This document shows, piece after piece, positions 1 through 5,385 of a stretch of DNA of 9,354 bases. The notes beneath the pieces are model-generated. The model saw nothing but the letters and a program-made list of their open reading frames with translations. It had not been told where the DNA came from and did no database searches. This DNA is from an uncultured Oscillibacter sp. (lineage in GTDB: Bacteria; Bacillota; Clostridia; Oscillospirales; Oscillospiraceae). The stretch is from the NCBI GenBank assembly GCA_937884915.1, contig CALAAN010000007.1:1-9354 (forward strand), given 5' to 3'. Position 1 is the first letter of the stretch. Every line of letters begins with the position of its first letter. Position numbers and translations under genes: made by a program.

Positions 1-1
1 G

Positions 2-241
2 GAGGCAGAGAAAACGCGCGACGCGAAGATTTTAGCCTTGTGCGAATCGCAGAAGATCGTGATGCTTGACCGCATCCGGTATCTCGGCCAGAAGTACATC
101 GAGGCCGGGGAGATCGACTTTGACGACCGCAGGATCCTCAACGCCATGCACGAGAGCTACCACAACGGCCTCGGCGGGAACGGGGACGCGGATGTCGTCA
201 TGCACGAAGTCAAAAAATTACCCCTGAAAAGGGCAAATTAA
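2..241 (+). CDS. Small late phage protein, C-terminal part (5' end outside window)
   Basis: The reading frame is open from base 2 to the TAA at 239-241, giving 79 residues with no stop. The only early start-like codon in frame is TTG at 38, which has no Shine-Dalgarno, so the gene most likely begins left of the window. The visible part is charged and helical (for example LDRIRYLGQKYIEAGEIDFDDR) and ends in a Lys/Arg-rich tail, KKLPLKRAN. There is no signal peptide or membrane segment. I do not recognise a named family. Its place just before the holin/endolysin pair is typical of small proteins at the end of phage tail operons. The next gene starts 12 bases after its stop, so the two are probably co-transcribed. 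Confidence 0.72.
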   Translation, partial: EAEKTRDAKILALCESQKIVMLDRIRYLGQKYIEAGEIDFDDRRILNAMHESYHNGLGGNGDADVVMHEVKKLPLKRAN

Positions 242-253
242 GGAGGATATACC

Positions 254-511
254 ATGGATAAGAAGAACTACGAAGAAAACCGCTTCCATAAAGGCCGCTT
301 CGAGATTGCGAAGATCGGCGACGAGCTGAACATGGACGTCGGCGACGCGTCCTACGAGTACGCCCATCGCATGGGCTGGGACGTCGGTGAGGGCGGCGCA
401 GAGCTGGCGGAGTATCAGGAATTTACCGACTACGTCCGTGACCTCCAGCGCACTGTGAAGCCCGGCGAGACGGACAACGCCGTCAAGCGCTATTTTTACG
501 GCCATGAATAA
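254..511 (+). CDS. Small hypothetical protein upstream of holin
   Basis: This is an 85-residue acidic protein with ATG at 254. A strong AGGAGG lies at 242-247, 6 bases upstream. It is rich in Tyr, Asp, Glu and Gly and has no hydrophobic segment, so it is probably cytoplasmic or a virion component. No family is recognised. Its last codons (CAT GAA TAA) contain the ATG of the next gene at 504, an 8-base overlap. The downstream gene has no ribosome binding site of its own, so its translation probably depends on ribosomes finishing this one. The link to the lysis genes suggests late expression. Any role in timing lysis is inference only. Confidence 0.75.
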   Translation: MDKKNYEENRFHKGRFEIAKIGDELNMDVGDASYEYAHRMGWDVGEGGAELAEYQEFTDYVRDLQRTVKPGETDNAVKRYFYGHE

Positions 512-683
512 GCTCATCGACCGGCTTGTAAAGCTGCTGACCGTCAAGAGCCTCGTGACGCTGACGCTGACCGGCGTTTTTGCGGCGCTGGCGGCGCTTG
601 GCAGACTTTCCGAGACGCAGTTCATGACGATCTTCACGACGGTCATCGCGTTCTACTTCGGGACGCAGGCGGTGAAGGAATGA
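504..683 (+). CDS. Putative holin (59-residue membrane protein)
   Basis: ATG AAT AAG at 504 runs to TGA at 681-683, giving 59 residues. The protein starts with a basic amphipathic stretch (MNKLIDRLVKLL), then a hydrophobic segment at about residues 16-33 (LVTLTLTGVFAALAALG). A short hinge RLSETQ follows, then a second segment at about 40-53 (FMTIFTTVIAFYFG) and a short tail TQAVKE. Two short membrane helices, small size and position directly before an endolysin are what small holins look like; no sequence family is recognised. Start and stop overlap both neighbours: 8 bases with the gene before, and the ATGA at 680-683 with the endolysin. No Shine-Dalgarno precedes the ATG, so coupled translation is likely. 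Two-helix topology is my reading; a single-helix small membrane protein is the alternative. Confidence 0.72.
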   Translation: MNKLIDRLVKLLTVKSLVTLTLTGVFAALAALGRLSETQFMTIFTTVIAFYFGTQAVKE

Positions 684-2119
684 AAATCCTCATCATTGCT
701 GGCCATGGCTCCGGCGACCCCGGAGCCGTGGCGAAGATCAACGGAACGCAGTACAAGGAAGCGGAGCAGACAAGAATCGCGTCGGACTATCTCTGCGACG
801 TCCTCAACATGTACGCAACGGCAGACCAGTACGACGAGAGCCGGAACGCCTACTATGACTACCAGAACGGCCAGCTCAAGAAGCGGGCAAACTTCACAAA
901 CTACGACTACGTCCTCGAGCTCCATTTCAACGCGGGCGCGAACGATTTAAGCGGCGACGGCAAAACGACCGGCGTCGAAATTTTTTACCCTTCTGCGGGC
1001 GAAAAATCGGGCTACGAGGACAAAATCCTCGACGCTGCGGCCGGATGCGGGTTTAAGCGGCGGTCGGCGAAATCCGGGAATCTGGCCGTCATCAACACAG
1101 CGGCGCGGGCGGGCGTCAAGGCGAATCTTCTGGAAATCTGCTTTTTGGACGACGCGGACGATATGGAGCTGTGGCGCGGCAATGTGAACGGCATCTGCTG
1201 CGCCATCGCCCGCGCCATTGCCGGAAAGGAGGACGCTGTGAAAATTGAAGAATACAGCGTGCCGCTGGAAAACATCGACCACATCGGCTACATTCCTATG
1301 AACGGGAATGGTGAGACGGTCACGGCGGCGGCGCAGAGAAAGACATGGAGCGGCAGGACGCCGGACGCGATCTGCAACGCGGAGCTTTTCAACATGAAAA
1401 CCTATGCACCTGCCTCCGGCGTCGTGCATGACGGCAAGGCGCAGTACGTGCCGCAGACGCTCGGCGTGGCGTTCAAACTGGGCAAAACGCCCGTTCTGAG
1501 CTACATGAACAACATTGATGCGGCAGACTGGCTCGGGACATATCCGATGCTCGTGAGAGACGGCAAAAAGGCGTTTGACACTGTTCCTGCCGGGCTGACC
1601 GGCGCGAGGGCGCGGACTGCGTTTGCGTGGAACGACAAGCGCTGTGCCATCGTCTGGGCGACGTCGAAAAACGGCGTGACGCTCGAGCAGTTCGCCTCCG
1701 GCATTATCGCGCTGGGGTACAAGACGGCCGTCAATTTCGACGGCGGCGGCTCCACGGCGGTCGTGACGCCGACGAAGCTGTACGAGCAGGGGCGTAAAGT
1801 GCGCGGCAAGCTCGGCATCTGGGTCAAGGGCGGAACGGGCAGCTACCTGACGAAAAAGGCCGCGAAAAGCCGCGTCGAGCCGATGCAGCGGGAATCCGGC
1901 TGCGGGACGGGCGTGAAGCTGACCGTCACGGCGAAGACCGGCTTGAACGTTAGAAAAGCGCCCATCGACGGCGCGGTGCAGGAGACCGTGGCGTGCGGGA
2001 AAACCGTAACGTGGTACGGGTACTACTGCAAGGAATCAGAGAGTGGCGCGGTGTGGTACTACGTCAAGACCCAGAGCGGGAAGACGGGGTACGCGAGCGC
2101 GCAGTATCTCAAAAAATAA
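680..2119 (+). CDS. Endolysin: amidase_3 + phosphodiester glycosidase-like (NAGPA) + SH3b
   Basis: This 479-residue protein has three parts. Residues 1-182 look like a zinc N-acetylmuramoyl-L-alanine amidase (amidase_3). The zinc ligands and catalytic residues are visible as H9 (AGHGSGDPGA), E29, H82 (ELHFNAG) and E152 (NLLEICFLDD). Residues about 190-375 resemble the NAGPA/phosphodiester glycosidase family: an NAELF element near 233 in place of the usual NGGFF, LVRDGK near 291, RTAFAW near 312 and the hallmark NFDGGGSTAVV at 352-362. Residues about 410-479 form an SH3b cell-wall-binding domain with GLNVRKAP near 421. There is no signal peptide, so export would rely on the holin encoded just upstream (ATGA overlap at 680-683). 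The amidase should cut peptidoglycan; the middle domain may attack a wall glycopolymer or only bind it. A strong internal start lies at 1238. Confidence 0.93.
   Translation: MKILIIAGHGSGDPGAVAKINGTQYKEAEQTRIASDYLCDVLNMYATADQYDESRNAYYDYQNGQLKKRANFTNYDYVLELHFNAGANDLSGDGKTTGVEIFYPSAGEKSGYEDKILDAAAGCGFKRRSAKSGNLAVINTAARAGVKANLLEICFLDDADDMELWRGNVNGICCAIARAIAGKEDAVKIEEYSVPLENIDHIGYIPMNGNGETVTAAAQRKTWSGRTPDAICNAELFNMKTYAPASGVVHDGKAQYVPQTLGVAFKLGKTPVLSYMNNIDAADWLGTYPMLVRDGKKAFDTVPAGLTGARARTAFAWNDKRCAIVWATSKNGVTLEQFASGIIALGYKTAVNFDGGGSTAVVTPTKLYEQGRKVRGKLGIWVKGGTGSYLTKKAAKSRVEPMQRESGCGTGVKLTVTAKTGLNVRKAPIDGAVQETVACGKTVTWYGYYCKESESGAVWYYVKTQSGKTGYASAQYLKK
1238..2119 (+). CDS. Possible internal-start product of the endolysin gene (NAGPA + SH3b only)
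   Basis: Inside the endolysin frame, AAAGGAGG at 1225-1232 lies 5 bases before an in-frame GTG at 1238 (codon 187). This is a better ribosome binding site than that of the full gene. Translation from here would give 293 residues starting at VKIEEYSVPL, exactly the phosphodiester glycosidase-like and SH3b domains without the amidase. Internal starts that make an extra wall-binding subunit are documented for several Gram-positive phage endolysins, for example those of clostridial phages. The purine-rich stretch also encodes GKED in the linker, so chance is possible. Evidence for use is sequence only. Confidence 0.45.
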   Translation: MKIEEYSVPLENIDHIGYIPMNGNGETVTAAAQRKTWSGRTPDAICNAELFNMKTYAPASGVVHDGKAQYVPQTLGVAFKLGKTPVLSYMNNIDAADWLGTYPMLVRDGKKAFDTVPAGLTGARARTAFAWNDKRCAIVWATSKNGVTLEQFASGIIALGYKTAVNFDGGGSTAVVTPTKLYEQGRKVRGKLGIWVKGGTGSYLTKKAAKSRVEPMQRESGCGTGVKLTVTAKTGLNVRKAPIDGAVQETVACGKTVTWYGYYCKESESGAVWYYVKTQSGKTGYASAQYLKK

Positions 2120-2125
2120 CCGGGC

Positions 2126-2141
2126 GGGAGGTTTGGAACGC
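2126..2141 (+). repeat. 16-base exact repeat, copy 1 (SD-containing)
   Basis: GGGAGGTTTGGAACGC occurs here and again at 5798-5813. The two copies also share the same reading frame (GGA GGT TTG GAA CGC, Gly-Gly-Leu-Glu-Arg). A shorter related form, GAGGTTTGGAGC, precedes the ATG at 9220, where it serves as a ribosome binding site. Confidence 0.6.
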
Positions 2142-2165
2142 TTTTCCGCCCTCGGAGGGCATCAA

Positions 2166-2363
2166 ATGAAATACCGGTACACTGTGTCGGAGCTTCGGCG
2201 CATGGAAGCATGCCCGTATCTCTCCGACCGTGAAAGGAAGGTATTCCGGCTGTACTACAAGCGAGGCTGGCAGATCGAGGACATCGCCGCCGAAATGTAC
2301 GTCAGCCGCGGAACCGTGAAAAACATATTGCACTCCATAAGGAGCAAAGCGCCGTCTGAGTAA
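2166..2363 (+). CDS. Small HTH protein, sigma-70 region 4-like
   Basis: This is a 65-residue protein with ATG at 2166, behind CGGAGGG at 2153-2159. The C-terminal half reads LSDRERKVFRLYYKRGWQIEDIAAEMYVSRGTVKNILHSI: a helix beginning with the S-x-R-E-R-x-V-x-x-L-Y pattern, followed by a helix-turn-helix at about residues 35-57. This matches sigma-70 region 4 and the related small phage HTH regulators. There is no region 2, so it cannot be a full sigma factor. A late-transcription regulator or an anti-host RNA-polymerase factor are options. It lies 46 bases after the endolysin and its end forms the first arm of a terminator, so it is the last gene of the lysis transcript. An extended TTG start at 2133 has its SD too close and was not chosen. 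Confidence 0.82.
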   Translation: MKYRYTVSELRRMEACPYLSDRERKVFRLYYKRGWQIEDIAAEMYVSRGTVKNILHSIRSKAPSE

Positions 2364-2380
2364 CCAGGCGGCGCTTTTGC
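2346..2380 (+). terminator. Rho-independent terminator after the HTH gene
   Basis: AAAGCGCCG-T-CTG pairs with CAG-G-CGGCGCTTT around the stop codon loop (GAGTAAC), followed by TTTTGCTTTTA. The left arm lies within the last codons of the gene starting at 2166. Confidence 0.85.
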
Positions 2381-2388
2381 TTTTATCT

Positions 2389-2433
2389 GCCCGTCGTTTG
2401 GCCTTGCCTTGGCCATGCGGCGGGCCTTTTTTT
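2389..2433 (+). terminator. Second tandem rho-independent terminator
   Basis: GCCCGTCG at 2389-2396 pairs with CGGCGGGC ending at 2425 (one G-T wobble). An inner TTGGCC / GGCCA pairing extends the stem, and seven T residues follow at 2427-2433. It lies only 9 bases after the first hairpin. Confidence 0.85.
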
Positions 2434-2470
2434 GTTACCATTTTCCTGTAAGAGAAAGGCGGTGCAGGAA

Positions 2471-2608
2471 ATGACATACTTCGAGCGGCTCATTGCCGCG
2501 AACATCCCGGAGGACGAGGCGGAGGCGCTGGCAAGCTTCTTTAGTTCGAGCCCGGAGCTTTTGGAGCACATCGTAACCGTCTGCGAGTCCTGCGCTGAGG
2601 TGGCGTGA
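2471..2608 (+). CDS. 45-residue acidic hypothetical protein
   Basis: ATG at 2471 runs to TGA at 2606-2608 and encodes MTYFERLIAANIPEDEAEALA... ending in VTVCESCAEVA. AAGGCGGTG at 2456-2464 is a reasonable ribosome binding site. The protein is acidic, probably two or three short helices, with two Cys near the C-terminus and no membrane segment. No family is recognised. It overlaps the next gene by one base (TGATG), so the two are translationally linked. It is the first gene after the tandem terminators, yet I see no promoter in the 37 bases before it. Too short for most automatic gene callers. Confidence 0.65.
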   Translation: MTYFERLIAANIPEDEAEALASFFSSSPELLEHIVTVCESCAEVA

Positions 2609-2985
2609 TGTACCGGCCGTATAATCCGAACCCCGTCGCGGCGAGGGTGGGAGACTGCACCGTCCGGGCACTTTGCAAAGCCCTTGGGCAGACGTGGGAC
2701 GAGACGTATATGGGCCTGTGCTTGGTAGGCATGGAGCTTTGCGACCTCCCGAGCGCAAATGCCGTGTGGGGCGCGTACCTCAAACGGAATGGTTTCCAGC
2801 GGCGCGCGCTGCCGGACACGTGCCCGGAGTGCTACACCGTCGAGGACTTCGTACGAGATCATCCGGGCGGACCGTATGTCGTCGCGCTGCAATCCCACGT
2901 GGTGGCGGCCGACGGCGGCGATTATTTCGATACGTGGGACAGCGGCGGCGAGACCGCGATTTACTACTGGGAAAGGGTGACTTGA
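2608..2985 (+). CDS. Putative papain-like cysteine peptidase
   Basis: This is a 125-residue protein. I chose ATG at 2608 over GTG at 2605 because GAGG at 2597-2600 is spaced 7 bases from it. An N-terminal RVGDCTVRALCKALG places a Cys (C17) at the start of a helix. The C-terminal half has GPYVVALQSHVVAAD with H97 in a beta strand, then YFDTWDSG with D108/D111. The order Cys ... His ... Asp, with the small-residue helix after the Cys, is the layout of papain/C39/NlpC-type peptidases and amidases. No signal peptide is seen, so it would act in the cytoplasm, in the virion, or on release at lysis. The target is unknown; processing of a neighbouring structural protein or cutting of peptidoglycan crosslinks are both possible. 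It is joined by overlap to the 45-residue gene. Confidence 0.7.
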   Translation: MYRPYNPNPVAARVGDCTVRALCKALGQTWDETYMGLCLVGMELCDLPSANAVWGAYLKRNGFQRRALPDTCPECYTVEDFVRDHPGGPYVVALQSHVVAADGGDYFDTWDSGGETAIYYWERVT

Positions 2986-2986
2986 A

Positions 2987-3400
2987 ATGGGCGGATATCC
3001 GTACTTTGGAGGCTATCAGAATCCGTACTACCCGGCTCCAATGCCGGACAACCTCGCGCAACTCCGGCAGCAGCCGAGCCAGCAGGCGCAGACCGGCATG
3101 ATTTGGGTGCAGGGCGAGGCAGGAGCTAAAAGCTATATGGTGGCTCCGGGCAACACCGTCCCCCTCTGGGACAGCGAAAATTCGACAATCTACCTCAAAT
3201 CGTGCGACAGCTCCGGTATGCCGTCAATGCGGATCATCGACTACACGGAGCGCGCACAAAAACCGGCTTCCGCGCCCTCAACAGCTCCCGCACCCGAGTA
3301 CGTGACCCGGCAGGAGTTTGACGCGCTGGCGGCGAAATTTGAGGCCATGGCAGCGAAACCGGCGAAGAAGAGCACGAAGGAGGCTGAACAGGATGGCTAA
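2987..3400 (+). CDS. Tyr/Pro-rich hypothetical phage protein
   Basis: This is a 137-residue protein with ATG at 2987 and AAAGGGTGA at 2973-2981 as ribosome binding site. Residues 1-36 are a Gly/Tyr/Pro/Gln-rich flexible arm (MGGYPYFGGYQNPYYPAPMP). Residues about 38-90 are a compact beta-rich unit (MIWVQGEAGAKSYMVAPGNTVPLWD ... IYLKSC ... MRIIDYTER). Residues 91-110 are an Ala/Pro/Ser linker, and 110-137 form a short coiled coil ending in a Lys/Ala tail. From memory, proteins with this layout recur in prophages of gut Clostridia beside the two that follow here; their function is not known to me. The arm plus coiled coil suggests a virion or assembly protein. The next gene begins within the last three codons. 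Confidence 0.78.
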   Translation: MGGYPYFGGYQNPYYPAPMPDNLAQLRQQPSQQAQTGMIWVQGEAGAKSYMVAPGNTVPLWDSENSTIYLKSCDSSGMPSMRIIDYTERAQKPASAPSTAPAPEYVTRQEFDALAAKFEAMAAKPAKKSTKEAEQDG

Positions 3401-3611
3401 CCCTCTTTTTCAGGCCCTCGGCGGCGGTAGGCTTCCGGGCCAGTTGGGCAATTTCCAGCAGCTGATGCAGCAATTTCAGCAATTCCGGCAGAGCTTTCAA
3501 GGGGATCCCAAAGCGGAGGTAGAAAAGCTCGTGCAGAGCGGCAAAATCTCTCAGCAGCAGCTGAACCAGCTGCAACAGGCAGCGACGGCTTTTCAGAGCC
3601 TTATGAAGTAA
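3393..3611 (+). CDS. Gln-rich small hypothetical phage protein
   Basis: This is a 72-residue protein starting at ATG 3393, inside the end of the previous gene. GAAGGAGG at 3376-3383 gives a clear ribosome binding site 9 bases upstream and decides the start; a longer in-frame version from 3318 lacks one. Residues 1-20 carry a Gly-rich segment (ALGGGRLPGQLG), followed by Gln/Phe heptad-like repeats (NFQQLMQQFQQFRQSF) and a second helix with KLVQSGKISQQQLNQLQQAATAFQSLM. It is likely an oligomeric helical protein with no membrane segment and no Cys. No named function is recognised. The 8-base overlap with the preceding gene suggests the two are made in matched amounts. Confidence 0.78.
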   Translation: MANPLFQALGGGRLPGQLGNFQQLMQQFQQFRQSFQGDPKAEVEKLVQSGKISQQQLNQLQQAATAFQSLMK

Positions 3612-3658
3612 TCAGGATGCGGCCGCATTTTGATAATATTTTGAGAGGAGACAACAAA

Positions 3659-4405
3659 ATGAGTCTGACTACTAGCGAGATGACCCCTGCCGACATCGCG
3701 GCTGTTACCAATGGCGGCAACAGCGGCTGGGGCTTTGGCGACGGCGGCGCGATCTGGATCATTATTTTATTTCTCTTCGCGTTCTGTGGCTGGGGCGGAA
3801 ATTGGGGAGGTAACGGCTTCGGCGGTGGGAACTCCGGCGGCGTCGTTGACGGCTACGTGCTCACGTCTGACTTTGCGAACCTCGAGCGCAAGCTCGACGG
3901 CGTAAACAACGGCCTGTGCGACGGCTTCTACGCGCAGGCACAGCTTATCAACGGCGTGCAGCAGGGGATGAGCAACGGCTTTATGTCGGCGGAGATCAGC
4001 CGCGCGAATCAGCAGGCATCCCTTATGCAGCAGCTGAGCGCAATGCAGATGCAGGCGCAGAATTGCTGCTGCGAGACGCGTGAGGCCATTCAGGGCGTAA
4101 ATTACAACCTTGCGACTCAGAGCTGCGAGACGCGTAACCTCATGCAGACGGGCACGCGCGACCTCATTGAGAACCAGAACTCCAATACCCGCGCCATCCT
4201 CGACGCTCTGACCGCTCAGCGCATCGAGGCAAAGGACGCGAAGATCGCCGAGCAGAACCAGCAGCTCTTTGCGGCGCAGCTGGCGGCGTCTCAGGCGGCG
4301 CAGAACACGTACCTCGTGAGCACGCTTCGGCCGACGCCGATTCCAAGCTATCAGTCGTGTAACCCGTGGGCGGGTACGGCGGCTTACGGCTGCTGCACGG
4401 CCTGA
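3659..4405 (+). CDS. Gly/Trp-rich membrane protein with Cys clusters and TR-repeat coiled coil
   Basis: This is a 248-residue protein. ATG at 3659 follows GAGAGGAG (3643-3650) with 8 bases spacing; an in-frame start at 3617 lacks this. A polar start with Gly-rich GNSGWGFGDG leads to a hydrophobic segment at residues 31-43 (AIWIIILFLFAFC), then a second Gly/Trp stretch (GWGGNWGGNGFGGG) to residue 61. Residues about 66-225 are helical and Gln/Ala/Asn-rich. They contain C87, a C136-C137-C138 cluster, C156 and a recurring Thr-Arg pattern (ETREAI, ETRNLM, GTRDLI, NTRAIL at 140, 158, 166 and 177). The tail is Pro/Tyr/Cys-rich (PIPSYQSCNPW ... YGCCTA). I recall similar proteins as common in gut Clostridia prophages, without known function. 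The shape suggests a membrane-anchored or virion-associated trimeric fibre. Confidence 0.8.
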   Translation: MSLTTSEMTPADIAAVTNGGNSGWGFGDGGAIWIIILFLFAFCGWGGNWGGNGFGGGNSGGVVDGYVLTSDFANLERKLDGVNNGLCDGFYAQAQLINGVQQGMSNGFMSAEISRANQQASLMQQLSAMQMQAQNCCCETREAIQGVNYNLATQSCETRNLMQTGTRDLIENQNSNTRAILDALTAQRIEAKDAKIAEQNQQLFAAQLAASQAAQNTYLVSTLRPTPIPSYQSCNPWAGTAAYGCCTA

Positions 4406-4425
4406 CAAATCCATAGCGAGTAGCT

Positions 4426-4463
4426 TTTTGCCGACACCGGCAAAATGGTCGGCCCCGAGCCGA
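4426..4463 (+). other. Two short perfect hairpins in the intergenic leader
   Basis: TTTTTGCCG at 4425-4433 pairs with CGGCAAAA at 4438-4445 (8 bp, loop ACAC). TCGGC at 4449-4453 pairs with GCCGA at 4459-4463 (5 bp). With the terminator that follows, the 115-base gap holds three hairpins in a row. This could be an mRNA processing or stability element; nothing in the sequence proves a function. Confidence 0.5.
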
Positions 4464-4472
4464 AACTAACAC

Positions 4473-4503
4473 AAGCGGCGGGGCATTGCCTCGCCGCTTT
4501 TTG
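4473..4503 (+). terminator. Rho-independent terminator between two cassette genes
   Basis: AAGCGGCGGGG at 4473-4483 pairs with CCTCGCCGCTT at 4489-4499 (one G-T wobble, loop of about 5 bases), followed by a T run to 4502. It sits directly before the ribosome binding site of the next gene, so it would cut expression between the two halves of the cassette unless read through. Confidence 0.8.
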
Positions 4504-4520
4504 ATGAAAGGATGATCGAA

Positions 4521-4943
4521 TTGGCAGAATTTACGAATGCGAGCGCCGTGACCGTCGCAGTTGGTCAGAACGTCCCACTGACTGAAACGGCTGTCGCCGG
4601 GAAAGCGTGCATCGTGCACAGAGAGGGCGCGGGCATCGTTACGCTTCGTGGCCTCACCCAGCAGTGCAAGGCACGCTACAAAGTCTCTTTCGGCGCGAAT
4701 ATTTCCATCCCGACCGGCGGCACGGTGGAAGCGATCTCCATCGCGCTGGCGATCAACGGAGAGCCGCTGACGAGTGCGACGGCCGTCGTCACGCCCGCCG
4801 CGGTGGAAAATCTCTTTAACGTCTACGTCGCGGCCTTTGTGGAGGTGCCGCGCGGCTGCTGCCTGACTGTGGCGGCAGAAAACACGAGCACGCAGGCGAT
4901 CACGGTATCTAACGCCAATCTTATCGCCGAGCGTGAGGCCTAA
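4521..4943 (+). CDS. Beta-rich hypothetical phage protein (fibre or decoration candidate)
   Basis: This is a 140-residue protein. I chose TTG at 4521 because AAAGGA at 4507-4512 is 8 bases upstream of it, while the in-frame ATG at 4512 overlaps that site; the sequence then begins LAEFTNASAVTVAVG. The body alternates strands and turns (VPLTETAV, CIVHREGAGIVTLRG, ARYKVSFGANISIPTGG, AISIALAINGEPL, FNVYVAAFVEVPRGCCLTV, TQAITVSNANLIAER), which suggests an all-beta jelly-roll-like fold. There is no signal peptide or membrane segment. A paired Cys (GCC) sits before the last strands. Function is unknown; a capsid decoration or fibre-head domain fits the fold and the location. It is followed at 13 bases by the next gene with a strong ribosome binding site. 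Confidence 0.78.
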   Translation: MAEFTNASAVTVAVGQNVPLTETAVAGKACIVHREGAGIVTLRGLTQQCKARYKVSFGANISIPTGGTVEAISIALAINGEPLTSATAVVTPAAVENLFNVYVAAFVEVPRGCCLTVAAENTSTQAITVSNANLIAEREA

Positions 4944-4955
4944 GGAGGGAAGAAA

Positions 4956-5369
4956 ATGAGCATGGAAGCTATGTATACCCTGCGTGATATGCTCTGCGAG
5001 GAGCTCGACGAGATCGCGCGCAAGGGCGAAATGAGCGCCGGGGATCTCGACACCGTGCATAAGCTCACGGACACGATCAAAAACATCGACAAGATCGAGG
5101 CGCTGGACGGCGGGTACAGCAGTGACGGCGAGTGGGAAGCCAGCGGCTCCTACAATCGTGGCAGCAGCTACGCCGGACGGCGCGGCACGCACTATGTGCG
5201 CGGCCACTACAGCCGGGACAGCCGCTATCGCGACGGCCGCGTGATGTATAGCCGCGGCGACGGTAGGGAGCAGATGATTGAGCATCTCGACCGCATGGAG
5301 CGCGACGCAAGCACCGATAAGGAGCGCGACGCTATTCGCCGCTGCCGCGAGCAGATCGAGAACGGCTGA
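4956..5369 (+). CDS. Helical protein with Arg/Tyr/Ser-rich central region
   Basis: This is a 137-residue protein, ATG at 4956 with AAGGAGGG at 4942-4949. Residues 1-50 are predicted helical (LRDMLCEELDEIARKGEMSAGDLDTVHKLTDTIKNIDKIE). Residues 51-103 are low complexity, rich in Gly, Ser, Tyr and Arg (SYNRGSSYAGRRGTHYVRGH, then SRDSRYRDGRVMYSRGDGRE). Residues 104-137 form a charged helix. The Arg/Tyr region carries strong positive charge and could bind nucleic acid or a charged surface. I recall similarly built proteins beside the previous two in gut Clostridia genomes, without a function. It sits between the beta protein and the last helical gene of the cassette, 16 bases before the next start. 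Confidence 0.78.
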   Translation: MSMEAMYTLRDMLCEELDEIARKGEMSAGDLDTVHKLTDTIKNIDKIEALDGGYSSDGEWEASGSYNRGSSYAGRRGTHYVRGHYSRDSRYRDGRVMYSRGDGREQMIEHLDRMERDASTDKERDAIRRCREQIENG

Positions 5370-5385
5370 AGGGGGCGTTGGCCCC

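Noticed and set aside
947..1827. Several minus-strand frames inside the endolysin gene
   Set aside because: Antisense to a protein with clear catalytic motifs; no ribosome binding sites or domains.
2133..2363. TTG start giving an 11-residue longer HTH protein
   Set aside because: The SD would be only one base from the start codon; the ATG at 2166 has a normally spaced site.
2435..2898. Minus-strand frames opposite the 45-residue and peptidase genes
   Set aside because: Low-complexity Arg/Ser/Pro composition typical of shadows; they cross two terminator hairpins.
3767..4414. 215-codon minus-strand frame opposite the Gly/Trp membrane protein
   Set aside because: Arg/Leu/Val-rich shadow of the plus-strand gene, no plausible start site.
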